Assembly: GCF_900156625.1 (NCBI RefSeq) | Contig: NZ_FTOB01000004.1 | Location: forward strand, 124,001-188,000 | Origin: Zobellia uliginosa | GTDB lineage: Bacteria; Bacteroidota; Bacteroidia; Flavobacteriales; Flavobacteriaceae | Direction: 5' to 3' | Length of the DNA stretch: 64,000 bases | Shown here: piece after piece, positions 23,980 through 33,298 of the stretch | Numbering within the stretch: position 1 is the first letter of the stretch | Layout: each line of letters starts with the position of its first letter | The notes under the pieces: model-generated | Told to the model about the DNA's origin: nothing | The model's database searches: none | Seen by the model: the letters and a program-made list of their open reading frames with translations, nothing else | Program-made: the position numbers and the translations under genes

Positions 23980-25215
23980 TTACAATAATTTACGGATATG
24001 ATCCATAATCTCTACGCTGGCCCCTTTGTTCTTCGAGATGTAAGAGGCATTTATCTGTCCCGTTTGTTTGCGTAGTTCGGTGTTGTCGAGCAGCTTTTTG
24101 AGTAACTCGCCGAAGGTCCATTGGTCTTTGATCGGGTAGATGCCTTTTTGTTTTACCAGGTCTTCGGCTTCCTTGAATCCTTCATAATTTGGGCCGATGA
24201 TGACGGGAATACCGAAAACGGCAGGTTCCAAGGTGTTGTGCAATCCGGTGGAAAAACCGCCCCCGACGTATGCCATATCGGCGTAACTATATATTTTGGT
24301 CAATAATCCGATGTGGTCAATGATCAGTACATCGTAATCACGTAAGTTGTTGTCGGCAATGTTGGAGTAGAGTGTGGTCTTTTTTGTGAATGCTCCGGCC
24401 AGCCCTAGGATCTTGTCCTTTTTAATGGTATGGGGCGCCAAAACGTATTTGAGGTTTTTTGGGGCGTTGTTGATGTGGTCGATCAATATGGCTTCGTCTT
24501 CCGGCCATGTGCTTCCGGCTACAAAACAAAGCTTGTCGCTTTTGAAGGCCTCCATGAAGTCTAAGCTATTGTCTCGGTCTAATATTTCCGAAACACGGTC
24601 TAGACGGGTATCCCCGCTAATGGTAACACGGGTGATCCCAATAGATTGTAGTAGTGTTTTTGAATTTTCGTCCTGAACGAAATAATACGAGAATTTTTTG
24701 AGGGTATTTCTCATAAATCCACCGTAGGCCTTAAAATAGGCCTGGTTTTTTTTGAATAGGGCGGAAATCAATATAGATGGAACCTTTTTGCCTTCCAGGG
24801 CATACATATAATTGGGCCAAACCTCGTACTTGATAAAAATGGCTAGGTCAGGATGTACCGCCTCTACAAAGCGTGTGGCATTTTTTGCCGTATCCATGGG
24901 AAGGTAGGCTACGACATCGGCCGCTGTTGTGTTCTTCTTTACTTCGTATCCGGACGGAGAGAAAAACGTAAGTACGATTTTGTGCGACGGATATTCGGTT
25001 TTGAGCCTTTCGATAATAGGAAGCCCTTGTTCGTACTCGCCCAAGGAGGCGGCATGGACCCATAGGGTGTTGTCTTCCTTCGAAATGGCGTTGCCGAGCA
25101 CCTCAAAAGATTGCTTTCGGCCGTCAACGAACAGCTTGAGCTTTGAACTGAAAAGGGACAAGACTTTCAAGATGTACCAAGAAATCTGAACAATCACATT
25201 ATAGATGCCGCGCAC
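23980..25215 (-). CDS. waaA: 3-deoxy-D-manno-octulosonic acid (Kdo) transferase
   Basis: A 411-residue inner-membrane-anchored glycosyltransferase of the WaaA/KdtA family, which adds Kdo from CMP-Kdo to lipid IVA in lipopolysaccharide synthesis. An N-terminal hydrophobic anchor (about 5-22) is followed by LWVHAASLGEYEQGLPII with the catalytic Glu, YEVWPNYMYAL, a linker near SGDTRLDRV, VAGSTWPEDEAIL, and the donor-binding AYVGGGFSTGLHNTLEPAVFGIPVIIG. The start is a GTG at 25215; no in-frame ATG upstream gives a better N-terminus. It diverges from the aminotransferase gene. Confidence 0.93.
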   Translation of the reverse strand: MRGIYNVIVQISWYILKVLSLFSSKLKLFVDGRKQSFEVLGNAISKEDNTLWVHAASLGEYEQGLPIIERLKTEYPSHKIVLTFFSPSGYEVKKNTTAADVVAYLPMDTAKNATRFVEAVHPDLAIFIKYEVWPNYMYALEGKKVPSILISALFKKNQAYFKAYGGFMRNTLKKFSYYFVQDENSKTLLQSIGITRVTISGDTRLDRVSEILDRDNSLDFMEAFKSDKLCFVAGSTWPEDEAILIDHINNAPKNLKYVLAPHTIKKDKILGLAGAFTKKTTLYSNIADNNLRDYDVLIIDHIGLLTKIYSYADMAYVGGGFSTGLHNTLEPAVFGIPVIIGPNYEGFKEAEDLVKQKGIYPIKDQWTFGELLKKLLDNTELRKQTGQINASYISKNKGASVEIMDHIRKLL

Positions 25216-25274
25216 TGATCGATATTTTGGGCTAAATTACGCTTCTTTACAGAAAATAGTACTGCTTGGTTTCG

Positions 25275-25282
25275 TATTTTTG
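25275..25282 (+). promoter_or_regulatory. -7 promoter element of the DegT aminotransferase gene
   Basis: TATTTTTG matches TAnnTTTG and lies 24 bases before the ATG. A -33 TTG is not clear. Confidence 0.4.
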
Positions 25283-25306
25283 CTGTGATCTATTTAATTC
25301 ATCACG

Positions 25307-26461
25307 ATGAGAAAAATTCAAATGGTCGACTTGGGCGGCCAATACAAGGGGATAAAGGAACAAGTTAATTCGGCTATTGCTACCATTATGGAAACTTCCG
25401 CTTTTATAAACGGTCCGGAAGTACGGTCCTTTCAAAAAGAGTTGGAAGACTATCTGGGGGTAAAACACGTTATCCCTTGTGCCAACGGTACCGATGCCTT
25501 GCAAATAGCGATGATGGGCCTAGGTCTTAAGCCGGGCGATGAGGTAATTACGGCAGATTTTACATTTGCGGCAACGGTAGAGGTTATCGCACTTTTGCAA
25601 TTGACCCCGGTCTTGGTCGATGTCGATATGGATTCGTTCAATATCAATATAGAGGCCGTAGAAAAGGCAATTACCCCAAAAACAAAGGCTATAGTGCCAG
25701 TACATCTATTCGGGCAATGCGCCAATATGGATGCCATTATGCAATTGGCCGAGAAACACAACCTTTTTGTTATAGAGGATAACGCACAGGCTATAGGGGC
25801 CGATTATATTTTTGACGACGGTAGGAAGCAGAAGGCCGGTACGATTGGCCATGTGGGGGCTACCTCCTTTTTTCCTTCAAAGAATTTAGGGGCCTATGGT
25901 GATGGCGGTGCCATTTTTACCAATGATGATGAACTTGCGCATACCCTAAGGGGTATCGTAAATCACGGTATGTACGAAAGGTACCATCATGATGTGGTAG
26001 GGGTTAACTCTCGATTAGATTCCATTCAGGCGGCCGTCTTAAGGGCGAAATTGCCGAAATTGGATGGGTATTGCGATCGAAGGAGGGCAGCGGCCCGAAG
26101 TTATAACCAGGCCTTTAAGGGGCAGCCGAATATAGTAACGCCCCAAACGGTCAAGTGTGAAAAGGAAATATGTGATGATTGCAGTTGTCATGTTTTCCAT
26201 CAGTATACCTTACGAATCACCAATGGCAAACGCGACGAACTTGTGAAGCATTTGGCGGAGAACGATATTCCTTGTGGCGTGTATTATCCTATCCCGTTAC
26301 ACCGACAAAAAGCCTATGCGGATGAGCGTTATAACGAAGCTGATTTTACGGTAACCAACCAGTTGGTAAAAGAGGTTATTTCCTTGCCGATGCATACCGA
26401 ATTAGATGATGAGCAAATAAATTTTATTACAAAAACGGTATTAGAGTTTGTGAACGGATAG
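25307..26461 (+). CDS. DegT/DnrJ/EryC1/StrS family sugar aminotransferase
   Basis: A 384-residue pyridoxal-phosphate enzyme that adds an amino group to a nucleotide-linked keto sugar. The hallmarks are GTDALQIAMMGLGLKPGDEV, VPVHLFGQ, EDNAQAIGA and SFFPSKNLGAYGDGG, where Lys192 should bind PLP, followed by NSRLDSIQAAVL. A Cys-rich insert (KCEKEICDDCSCHVFHQYT, about residues 283-301) interrupts the usual C-terminal part. The galE gene follows 106 bases later with its own promoter, so both may serve envelope polysaccharide. The sugar substrate cannot be told from sequence. Confidence 0.9.
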   Translation: MRKIQMVDLGGQYKGIKEQVNSAIATIMETSAFINGPEVRSFQKELEDYLGVKHVIPCANGTDALQIAMMGLGLKPGDEVITADFTFAATVEVIALLQLTPVLVDVDMDSFNINIEAVEKAITPKTKAIVPVHLFGQCANMDAIMQLAEKHNLFVIEDNAQAIGADYIFDDGRKQKAGTIGHVGATSFFPSKNLGAYGDGGAIFTNDDELAHTLRGIVNHGMYERYHHDVVGVNSRLDSIQAAVLRAKLPKLDGYCDRRRAAARSYNQAFKGQPNIVTPQTVKCEKEICDDCSCHVFHQYTLRITNGKRDELVKHLAENDIPCGVYYPIPLHRQKAYADERYNEADFTVTNQLVKEVISLPMHTELDDEQINFITKTVLEFVNG

Positions 26462-26478
26462 GCAAGGTCGTATTTTTG
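26448..26478 (+). promoter_or_regulatory. galE promoter (TTG-N20-TATTTTTG)
   Basis: A TTG at 26448-26450 lies inside the end of the aminotransferase gene, 20 bases before TATTTTTG at 26471-26478. Both elements and their spacing match the Bacteroidota consensus. A small GCCC/GGGC hairpin follows in the leader, about 85 bases before the ATG. Confidence 0.6.
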
Positions 26479-26567
26479 TGCCCTTCATTGGGCGTCCCGA
26501 CCAAGCAATAACTATAAATAATACAATTGCATTCTTGCGGTACTAAGAATGTGGAAAAGCTAAAGAT

Positions 26568-27584
26568 ATGAAGATATTAGTGACCGGAGGACTCGGTTTT
26601 ATTGGGTCTCACACTGTTGTGGAACTTCAGGACAAGGGTTTTGAGGTGGTTGTAATCGATGATTGTTCAAATTCGTCGGAAAAGGTGTTGGAGGGAATTA
26701 CTTCCATTACGGGAAAAATGCCCTTGTTCGAAAAAATTGACCTAAAGGAAAAGTCGAAAGTAGAAGCTTTTTTTAAGAAGTACCAAGATATAGAAGGGGT
26801 TATTCATTTTGCCGCGTCCAAGGCGGTGGGCGAGAGTGTGGAGAAACCGTTGTTGTACTATGAGAACAATATCGGCACCTTGGTGTATTTGTTGAAAGAA
26901 CTTTCAAAAAAGAATACGTCGAACTTTATTTTTAGTTCGTCGTGCACCGTTTACGGTCAGGCCGACAAGATGCCGATCAGTGAAACCGCTCCTGTCAAGC
27001 CTGCGGAATCGCCATATGGCAATACCAAGCAGATAGGTGAAGAGATTATTCGTGATACCTGTGCGGTCACCCAAGGGTTGAACGCTATCGCTTTGCGGTA
27101 TTTTAATCCTATGGGGGCGCATCCGAGCGGTCATATCGGGGAATTGCCGATAGGGGTACCTCAAAACTTAGTGCCCTTCATAACCCAGACCGGGGTAGGT
27201 CTGAGGGAGCAGTTGTCGGTTTTTGGCGATGATTATCCTACGGAAGACGGCACCTGTATTCGTGACTATATCTATGTGGTGGATTTGGCCAAGGCCCACG
27301 TTCAGGCGTTGCAGCGACTGTTGGAAGGGAAAAACGAAGAGAACTACGAGGTCTTTAATTTGGGGACCGGAAAAGGCAGCTCGGTATTAGAGGTCATTCA
27401 TAGTTTTGAACGCGTATCCGGAAAAAAATTGAACTATAAAATTGTCGACCGACGTCCCGGTGATGTGGTCTCTGCCTATGCGGACACGAAAAAAGCCAAT
27501 GAAGTTTTGGGTTGGAAGGCCGAGTATACCTTGGATGAGGCTATGAAGTCCGCTTGGGACTGGGAGCAAAAAATAAGGGGCTGA
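26568..27584 (+). CDS. galE: UDP-glucose 4-epimerase
   Basis: A 338-residue cytoplasmic enzyme that interconverts UDP-glucose and UDP-galactose. The extended short-chain dehydrogenase fold is visible: NAD-binding TGGLGFIGSH at residues 6-15, VIHFAASKAVGESVEKPLLYY, SSSCTVYGQ (catalytic Ser), SPYGNTKQ with the catalytic Tyr and Lys, and RYFNPMGAHPSG, followed by CIRDYIYVVDLAKAH. Length matches the family. It is preceded by its own promoter and the aminotransferase gene, so both probably supply sugars for envelope polysaccharide. Confidence 0.95.
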   Translation: MKILVTGGLGFIGSHTVVELQDKGFEVVVIDDCSNSSEKVLEGITSITGKMPLFEKIDLKEKSKVEAFFKKYQDIEGVIHFAASKAVGESVEKPLLYYENNIGTLVYLLKELSKKNTSNFIFSSSCTVYGQADKMPISETAPVKPAESPYGNTKQIGEEIIRDTCAVTQGLNAIALRYFNPMGAHPSGHIGELPIGVPQNLVPFITQTGVGLREQLSVFGDDYPTEDGTCIRDYIYVVDLAKAHVQALQRLLEGKNEENYEVFNLGTGKGSSVLEVIHSFERVSGKKLNYKIVDRRPGDVVSAYADTKKANEVLGWKAEYTLDEAMKSAWDWEQKIRG

Positions 27585-27663
27585 TATACGGTTTAGACGA
27601 GATTTTGCATTTTTTTAGGAGTCAAGGTCGAACCAAAACCCAAATTGGGAACGTAAATAATTC

Positions 27664-28017
27664 ATGGTTTTAAATTTTGACGATAGTAAAGACCTCCTTC
27701 AAAATGCAGAGGTCCAACAGTTGTACGGCAAGTTGGTGGCCCAATTGGAAAAGGATTTTAGTCTTGCCAATGTTCATGTAGATCTGTTTCAAGGGATTTC
27801 CCCGAACGATTTGGTGACAGTGTTGCGTGAGAAGGTATATTATCTGATTATGGAGCGCTTTTCGGAGTATCTGAATCTTTTGTACATCATTGATGTGCCC
27901 GAAAAGGCCTTTAAGGAAATTAAAGTTACCGATGCGGTAGAGGTGGCCGACCAAGTTTCTTTTTTAGTGTTGAAAAGAGAACTGCAAAAGGTATGGCTCA
28001 AAGCGAAATACTCCTAG
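27664..28017 (+). CDS. Conserved-looking protein of unknown function
   Basis: A 117-residue soluble, helical protein with no signal peptide, no membrane helix and no motif I recognise. The sequence begins MVLNFDDSKDLLQNAEVQQL and ends with a basic QKVWLKAKYS. It follows galE by 79 bases and converges on the barrel-protein gene; the two stop codons overlap in the sequence CTAG at 28014-28017. An intact frame with normal composition supports a real gene. Confidence 0.65.
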   Translation: MVLNFDDSKDLLQNAEVQQLYGKLVAQLEKDFSLANVHVDLFQGISPNDLVTVLREKVYYLIMERFSEYLNLLYIIDVPEKAFKEIKVTDAVEVADQVSFLVLKRELQKVWLKAKYS

Positions 28018-28550
28018 AAATACACCCGTACAAAGGGTAGCCAGGCACTCGCATAAATACTTTTGTTGTCGTCGTACAGCACATCGTACCGTATGCCTAT
28101 CGTAAAGTTTTGGTCCGTATAGCCGAGCCCTAGAAACAGGCCAGGCGACCAATAGTTTTCGCTGACCGTGGGGAGTCCGTTATACGATATGTTCTGATTG
28201 ATGCGAAGTTGCTCCAGCTCGGCCGAAATCTGTAAAAAGGGAATGGGGTTGTAGAGTGATAAAATGCTTCCGCCGTAAGCATAGCGGTGATTGGAGTCGA
28301 ATTTAGCATAGTTGAACGTTAGGCTCACCCCGCTGGCAAATTGCTCGTTGAACTGATAAATGGCACTCGGTGATACCGATGCATTAAAGCCTCCGTTCGT
28401 AAATCCGAGACCTAATCCTCCACCAAATCGAACATTATTCCAGAAATTCGTAGGTGTATTCGTGTTTTGTGCGGAACCGCTTATTGCGAAAACTATAAGA
28501 AATAGCCCTAAAAAAGTATTTTTTGGGGTCTTAAAAAGTTTTTTAATCAT
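28014..28550 (-). CDS. Outer-membrane beta-barrel protein
   Basis: A 178-residue protein from ATG 28550. This start gives a proper signal peptide (MIKKLFKTPKNTFLGL, cut near SGSAQ), while the longer reading from 28622 would not. The mature part is rich in alternating aromatic and glycine residues (VRFGGGLGLGFTNGG, LFLGLGYTDQNFTIGIRYDVLY) and ends in ASAWLPFVRVYF, with a terminal Phe as usual for barrel proteins. It is divergent from sucA and overlaps the stop of its convergent neighbour by 4 bases. No function known; homologues are sometimes mislabelled as alpha-ketoglutarate decarboxylase because of their location. Confidence 0.68.
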   Translation of the reverse strand: MIKKLFKTPKNTFLGLFLIVFAISGSAQNTNTPTNFWNNVRFGGGLGLGFTNGGFNASVSPSAIYQFNEQFASGVSLTFNYAKFDSNHRYAYGGSILSLYNPIPFLQISAELEQLRINQNISYNGLPTVSENYWSPGLFLGLGYTDQNFTIGIRYDVLYDDNKSIYASAWLPFVRVYF

Positions 28551-28607
28551 TATCTTTAATTTTTCAATATTGCATACTAAGATACGTTCCAGAAATAGGA
28601 AATATTG

Positions 28608-28615
28608 TATTTTTG
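28608..28615 (+). promoter_or_regulatory. -7 promoter element of sucA
   Basis: TATTTTTG matches TAnnTTTG and lies 32 bases before the sucA ATG. TTC stands at the -33 position instead of TTG. Confidence 0.45.
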
Positions 28616-28647
28616 TACCCATTTATTTGCATGACAGAGAATCTTCT

Positions 28648-31461
28648 ATGGACAAATATTCCTTTCTAAATACCGCGCATACCTCTTTTTTTGCGGATTT
28701 ATACGATAAATACCTCAAGAACCCCGATAGCGTAGAGCCAAGTTGGCGCGCCTTTTTTCAAGGTTTTGATTTTGGAACCGAAACAGCTCTTGATGAGTTG
28801 GACGTGGAAAGTCTAATGACCGCGAAAGCGGGAGAGAACGGCGTGGTGCAACAAATGCCGGAGTCCTTGCAAAAGGAGTTTCAGGTGATTCGCCTGATAG
28901 ACGGCTATCGAAGCAGGGGGCATTTATTTACCAAAACGAATCCGGTTCGCGAGCGAAGACAATATGAGCCGAGCCTTGATCTCGAGAATTTCGGACTCTC
29001 ACCGGCCGATTTGGATACGGTCTTCAGTGCAGGTGAAATCATCGGTATCGGTGCGAACAGCTTGAGGGGGATTATTGAGCACCTGAAGCGTATTTATTGT
29101 GATGCCATAGGAGTGGAGTATATGTATATTCGAAAGCCAGAGCGCGTCGAATGGATCCAGAACTGGCTCAATGTTAACGATAACCATCCGAAATTCAATG
29201 CGGAGCACAAGCGTCGCATCTTAAAGAAATTGAACCAAGCCGTCTCTTTTGAAAGCTTTTTGCATACCAAGTACGTTGGGCAAAAACGCTTTTCATTGGA
29301 AGGGAACGAATCGTTGATACCGGCACTCGATGCCGTTGTGGAGCGGGCCGCCGAATTGGGCGTAGAGCAGTTTGTTATGGGTATGGCCCACAGGGGTCGA
29401 CTTAACGTGCTTACCAATATTTTCGGAAAGGCCGCCAAGGATATTTTTAGTGAATTTGACGGTAAGGATTACGAGCAGGAAATCTTTGACGGTGATGTAA
29501 AATATCATTTAGGGTGGACATCGGAACGCAAGACCGATAACGGTAATCGAATAAAAATGAATATTGCGCCCAATCCATCGCATTTGGAAACCGTGGGTGC
29601 GGTTGTAGAAGGTATAACACGGGCCAAGCAAGATGCCCATTTTCCTGACGATTTTTCAAAAGTACTTCCTATAGTGGTACACGGTGACGCGGCTATTGCA
29701 GGTCAAGGCCTAGTGTACGAAGTGGTGCAAATGGCCAATCTTGATGGCTATAAAACCAATGGTACCATACATATCGTGGTCAATAATCAAATCGGTTTTA
29801 CGACGAACTACCTTGATGCACGTAGTTCTACCTATTGTACCGACGTGGGTAAGGTAACCTTGTGCCCTGTGTTGCACGTAAATTCCGATGATGCCGAAGC
29901 TGTGGTACATGCGTCTTTGTTCGCTTTGGAGTACCGTATGCGTTTCAATAGGGATGTATTTATCGATTTATTAGGGTATAGAAAATATGGGCATAATGAA
30001 GGTGATGAGCCTCGTTTTACCCAACCCAAGTTATACAAGGCCATTGCCAAACATCAAAATCCGCGTGATATTTATGCGGAGAGATTGCTTGAGGAAGGGG
30101 TTATAGAAGCCGATTTTGTCAAAGGTCTTGAAGAAGAGTACAAAGCTTCCTTGGAAGAGGAACTTGAAGATTCGCGTAAAGAGGATAAAACGGAGATTAC
30201 CCCGTTTATGGCCGATGAATGGAAAGGCTTTGCCAATGTTCGGGAGTGGGAGATGATGGAGCGTGTCGATACGACTTTCGATAAAAAGGAACTGACTAAA
30301 ATTGCCAAGGTACTCACAGAACTTCCTTCCGACAAGAAGTTCTTGAGAAAGGTTGAAAAACTGGTGCGCGATCGTAAAAAAATGTTCTTCGAAACCGATA
30401 GGTTAGACTGGGCTATGGGTGAATTATTGGCCTATGGTACCTTGTTGAAAGAAGGCTACGCGGTTCGTATGTCAGGTCAAGATGTTGAGCGCGGTACCTT
30501 TTCGCACAGACATGCCGTAATGAAGGTTGAAGAGAGCGAGGAGGAAGTGATGCTGTTGAACCATATTGGGGAAAAGCAAGCTAAATTTCAAATCTACAAC
30601 TCCTTACTTTCGGAATACGGCGTGGTTGGTTTTGATTACGGATATGCCATGGCGAGCCCGAATACGTTGACCATTTGGGAGGCGCAGTTTGGAGATTTTA
30701 GCAACGGCGCCCAAATCATGATCGACCAATACATTTCGGCGGCCGAAGATAAGTGGAAGTTGCAGAACGGATTGGTAATGTTGCTTCCCCATGGATATGA
30801 GGGGCAGGGAGCAGAGCATTCTTCCGCCCGTATGGAGCGATATTTGCAGCTTTGTGCCCGTGATAATATGTATATAGCCGATGTGTCTACCCCGGCCCAA
30901 ATGTTCCATATCTTAAGAAGGCAAATGAAGGTCAATTTCAGAAAACCTTTGATTGTCTTTACGCCCAAAAGTCTGTTGCGTCACCCAAAGGCGGTGTCTA
31001 CGGTAGATGAATTGGCTTCGGGTTATTTTCAGGAAGTAATCGATGATGCTACGGCCAGCGTAGATAAGGTGAAGACCTTGGTATTCTGTACGGGTAAGTT
31101 TTATTATGACTTGCTTGCGGCCAAGGAAGAACAGGGAAGGGATGATGTGGCCTTGGTTCGTGTGGAGCAGTTGTTTCCCTTGCCATCGGAAAGAATGAAA
31201 GAGGTGATAGCGAAATATAAGAAGGCCGATGATTTGGTCTGGGCCCAAGAAGAGCCTAGAAACATGGGGGCCTGGAGTCATATGATGATGCATTTTAGCG
31301 ATTCCGACAAATTCAGGGTGGCTTCTAGAAGATTCTATGCTTCGCCAGCAGCGGGTAGTGCCGTTCGTTCCAAAATGAGACATCAGCAAGTGATAGATTA
31401 TGTGTTCGATAAGAGCAAGGATAATATGTCAAAACCAATGCCCAAGCCAAGCAAGGGGTAA
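28648..31461 (+). CDS. sucA: 2-oxoglutarate dehydrogenase E1 component
   Basis: A 937-residue thiamine-diphosphate enzyme that decarboxylates 2-oxoglutarate in the citric acid cycle. The start at ATG 28648 is set by the conserved N-terminus (MDKYSFLNTAHTSFFADLYDKYL, then SWRAFFQGF); the frame is open farther upstream but that part overlaps the divergent barrel gene. Seen motifs: IRLIDGYRSRGHLFTKTNP, GMAHRGRLNVLTNI, VHGDAAIAGQG, IHIVVNNQIGFTT, LPHGYEGQGAEHSSAR and the C-terminal VWAQEEPRNMGAWSHM. The sucB gene follows after 48 bases, so the two form an operon. The lipoamide dehydrogenase gene is not in the window. Confidence 0.96.
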   Translation: MDKYSFLNTAHTSFFADLYDKYLKNPDSVEPSWRAFFQGFDFGTETALDELDVESLMTAKAGENGVVQQMPESLQKEFQVIRLIDGYRSRGHLFTKTNPVRERRQYEPSLDLENFGLSPADLDTVFSAGEIIGIGANSLRGIIEHLKRIYCDAIGVEYMYIRKPERVEWIQNWLNVNDNHPKFNAEHKRRILKKLNQAVSFESFLHTKYVGQKRFSLEGNESLIPALDAVVERAAELGVEQFVMGMAHRGRLNVLTNIFGKAAKDIFSEFDGKDYEQEIFDGDVKYHLGWTSERKTDNGNRIKMNIAPNPSHLETVGAVVEGITRAKQDAHFPDDFSKVLPIVVHGDAAIAGQGLVYEVVQMANLDGYKTNGTIHIVVNNQIGFTTNYLDARSSTYCTDVGKVTLCPVLHVNSDDAEAVVHASLFALEYRMRFNRDVFIDLLGYRKYGHNEGDEPRFTQPKLYKAIAKHQNPRDIYAERLLEEGVIEADFVKGLEEEYKASLEEELEDSRKEDKTEITPFMADEWKGFANVREWEMMERVDTTFDKKELTKIAKVLTELPSDKKFLRKVEKLVRDRKKMFFETDRLDWAMGELLAYGTLLKEGYAVRMSGQDVERGTFSHRHAVMKVEESEEEVMLLNHIGEKQAKFQIYNSLLSEYGVVGFDYGYAMASPNTLTIWEAQFGDFSNGAQIMIDQYISAAEDKWKLQNGLVMLLPHGYEGQGAEHSSARMERYLQLCARDNMYIADVSTPAQMFHILRRQMKVNFRKPLIVFTPKSLLRHPKAVSTVDELASGYFQEVIDDATASVDKVKTLVFCTGKFYYDLLAAKEEQGRDDVALVRVEQLFPLPSERMKEVIAKYKKADDLVWAQEEPRNMGAWSHMMMHFSDSDKFRVASRRFYASPAAGSAVRSKMRHQQVIDYVFDKSKDNMSKPMPKPSKG

Positions 31462-31509
31462 GAAAAAGGTTGTTCAAATAGTTTAGATAACATAGCAAAT
31501 AAGAATAGC

Positions 31510-32727
31510 ATGATATTAGAAATGAAAGTCCCATCTCCGGGCGAATCTATCACCGAAGTTGAAATAGCGGAATGGTTGGTAGAAGATGGCGATTACGTTG
31601 AAAAAGACCAAGCCATTGCCGAAGTAGATTCCGATAAGGCGACTTTAGAGCTTCCGGCCGAAGCGAGCGGGGTAATTACCCTTAAGGCTGAAGTTGGTGA
31701 TGCTGTTGCCGTTGGTGAAGTGGTTTGTTTGATAGATACCGATGCGGCCAAGCCTGAAGGTGCGGAGAAAGAAGTAAGTGAACCGAAAAAAGAGCAGCCG
31801 AAGCAAGAGGAGGCTAAGGCTCCACAACCGGCTCAGGCCAAGGAAACCTATGCTTCTGGAGTGGCTTCGCCCGCTGCTAAAAAGATATTAAGTGAAAAAG
31901 GTATAGACGCTTCCGCAATAAAAGGTAGTGGAAAAGATGGTCGTATAACCAAGGATGATGCGGTCAAGGCCGTGCCTTCAATGGGTAGCCCAACAGGTGG
32001 AAATAGGGGCGAGAGTCGTTCTAAATTATCTATGTTGCGTAGAAAGGTCGCTGAACGTTTGGTGTCCGCCAAGAACGAAACGGCTATGCTTACCACCTTT
32101 AACGAGGTTGATATGTCGCCTATTTTCGAACTTAGAAAACAATATAAGGAAGACTTCAAAAGTAAACACGGCGTAGGTTTGGGCTTTATGTCCTTCTTTA
32201 CCAAAGCAGTGGTTCGTGCGTTACAAATGTATCCGGCCGTGAATTCTATGATAGACGGAAAGGAAATGATCACTTACGATTTCTGTGATATCAGTATTGC
32301 GGTCTCTGGGCCTAAGGGATTGATGGTTCCTGTTGTCAGGAATGCGGAGAACCTTACATTCAGGGGTATTGAGGCAGAAGTAAAAAGATTGGCCATCCGT
32401 GCTCGCGAGGGTGAGATTACGGTTGATGAAATGACCGGTGGTACGTTTACGATAACCAATGGTGGTGTTTTTGGTTCAATGTTGTCGACTCCGATCATCA
32501 ACCCGCCACAAAGTGCTATTTTAGGAATGCACAACATTGTGGAAAGACCTATCGTAAGGGATGGGGGGATAGCCATTGCTCCCATAATGTACGTTGCCTT
32601 GTCATATGATCACCGTATCATTGACGGTAAGGAGTCCGTAGGATTTTTGGTAGCGATCAAGGAAGCCTTGGAGAGTCCTGAGGAATTGTTGATGGATGGT
32701 AATGTAAAGAAAGCTTTGGAGATGTAG
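31510..32727 (+). CDS. sucB: Dihydrolipoyllysine-residue succinyltransferase (2-oxoglutarate dehydrogenase E2)
   Basis: A 405-residue E2 component. An N-terminal lipoyl domain ([19 protein letters not shown], lipoyl-Lys in DSDKA near residue 44) is followed by a Pro/Ala-rich linker with a peripheral-subunit-binding domain ([17 protein letters not shown], near 117-155), and then a catalytic CoA-acyltransferase domain ending in [18 protein letters not shown] with the catalytic His and Asp. It lies 48 bases after sucA and is followed by a terminator, so sucAB is a two-gene operon. Confidence 0.96.
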   Translation: MILEMKVPSPGESITEVEIAEWLVEDGDYVEKDQAIAEVDSDKATLELPAEASGVITLKAEVGDAVAVGEVVCLIDTDAAKPEGAEKEVSEPKKEQPKQEEAKAPQPAQAKETYASGVASPAAKKILSEKGIDASAIKGSGKDGRITKDDAVKAVPSMGSPTGGNRGESRSKLSMLRRKVAERLVSAKNETAMLTTFNEVDMSPIFELRKQYKEDFKSKHGVGLGFMSFFTKAVVRALQMYPAVNSMIDGKEMITYDFCDISIAVSGPKGLMVPVVRNAENLTFRGIEAEVKRLAIRAREGEITVDEMTGGTFTITNGGVFGSMLSTPIINPPQSAILGMHNIVERPIVRDGGIAIAPIMYVALSYDHRIIDGKESVGFLVAIKEALESPEELLMDGNVKKALEM

Positions 32728-32751
32728 GAATACGGCTCTTTATATGATATG

Positions 32752-32787
32752 GCCCCGAAGATGATATACATTTTCGGGGCTTTTTTT
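32752..32787 (+). terminator. Rho-independent terminator of sucAB
   Basis: An 8-bp stem GCCCCGAA/TTCGGGGC (32752-32759 and 32773-32780) with seven T residues, 25 bases after sucB. Confidence 0.87.
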
Positions 32788-32820
32788 ATGCGAAGTTTTG
32801 AAAGGCCCGGCTAGGGATGA

Positions 32821-33261
32821 CTATTTTCTTAAATAAACGCAGTATTTTTCATAGTCGATAATGGCTTTGCCCTGTTTTAAGACGTCGGCCCCGATAATAC
32901 CGTCTACGGGTAATGCGTTTTGTGCGCTTAGGGCTTCGTTAACATGTACGAGGTCAAAGAGTACGATTTTTAGGTTTTTCTTTTTCCATTGGCCTATTTC
33001 GATTTTATTTTTTGAAGAGATAAGGGTCTCCATGTTGGTGGCCCCGGCTCCGGCCGCTTTTACTTCCGAAGTCTCGGATGCTAGTCCGAATCGGCTTATC
33101 TTGTCTATGTCGATGCAGGTGTTCGAGGCGCCGGTGTCGAGGATGAACCTTCCTGAAATACCGTTTATTTTGGCCGATATTTCAAAGTGGTCGGTGTTTG
33201 TAAGTTTTAGGGTGGTCGGGGTGTAGTTTTTTTTCCGAAGAAATCTTTTCAGGGAAGACAT
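32821..33261 (-). CDS. Retropepsin-like aspartic protease (clan AA)
   Basis: A 146-residue protein with the single-domain aspartic protease signature FILDTGASNTCIDID near residues 37-51, followed by a hydrophobic pattern and the closing GIIGADVLKQG. The D-T-G-A is the catalytic motif of clan AA; monomers of this size act as dimers. No signal peptide or membrane anchor is seen. It is divergent from tatD with 37 bases between, and the two promoter elements overlap. The substrate is unknown; family members in flavobacteria are usually called aspartyl protease. Confidence 0.82.
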   Translation of the reverse strand: MSSLKRFLRKKNYTPTTLKLTNTDHFEISAKINGISGRFILDTGASNTCIDIDKISRFGLASETSEVKAAGAGATNMETLISSKNKIEIGQWKKKNLKIVLFDLVHVNEALSAQNALPVDGIIGADVLKQGKAIIDYEKYCVYLRK

Positions 33262-33274
33262 GTATTCTTTTTGT

Positions 33275-33294
33275 CAAAGATAAGGCTATTTTTG
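33275..33294. promoter_or_regulatory. Back-to-back promoter elements between protease and tatD genes
   Basis: CAAAGATA at 33275-33282 is TATCTTTG on the minus strand (protease gene), and TATTTTTG at 33287-33294 serves the plus strand (tatD). They are 4 bases apart and the second ends 4 bases before the tatD ATG, so leaders would be very short. A TTC sits 19 bases before the plus element. Confidence 0.45.
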
Positions 33295-33298
33295 CAGC

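Noticed and set aside
28360-28647. N-terminal extension of sucA upstream of 28648
   Set aside because: The extra residues overlap the divergent barrel gene and do not match the sucA family, whose start is the MDKYSFLN motif.
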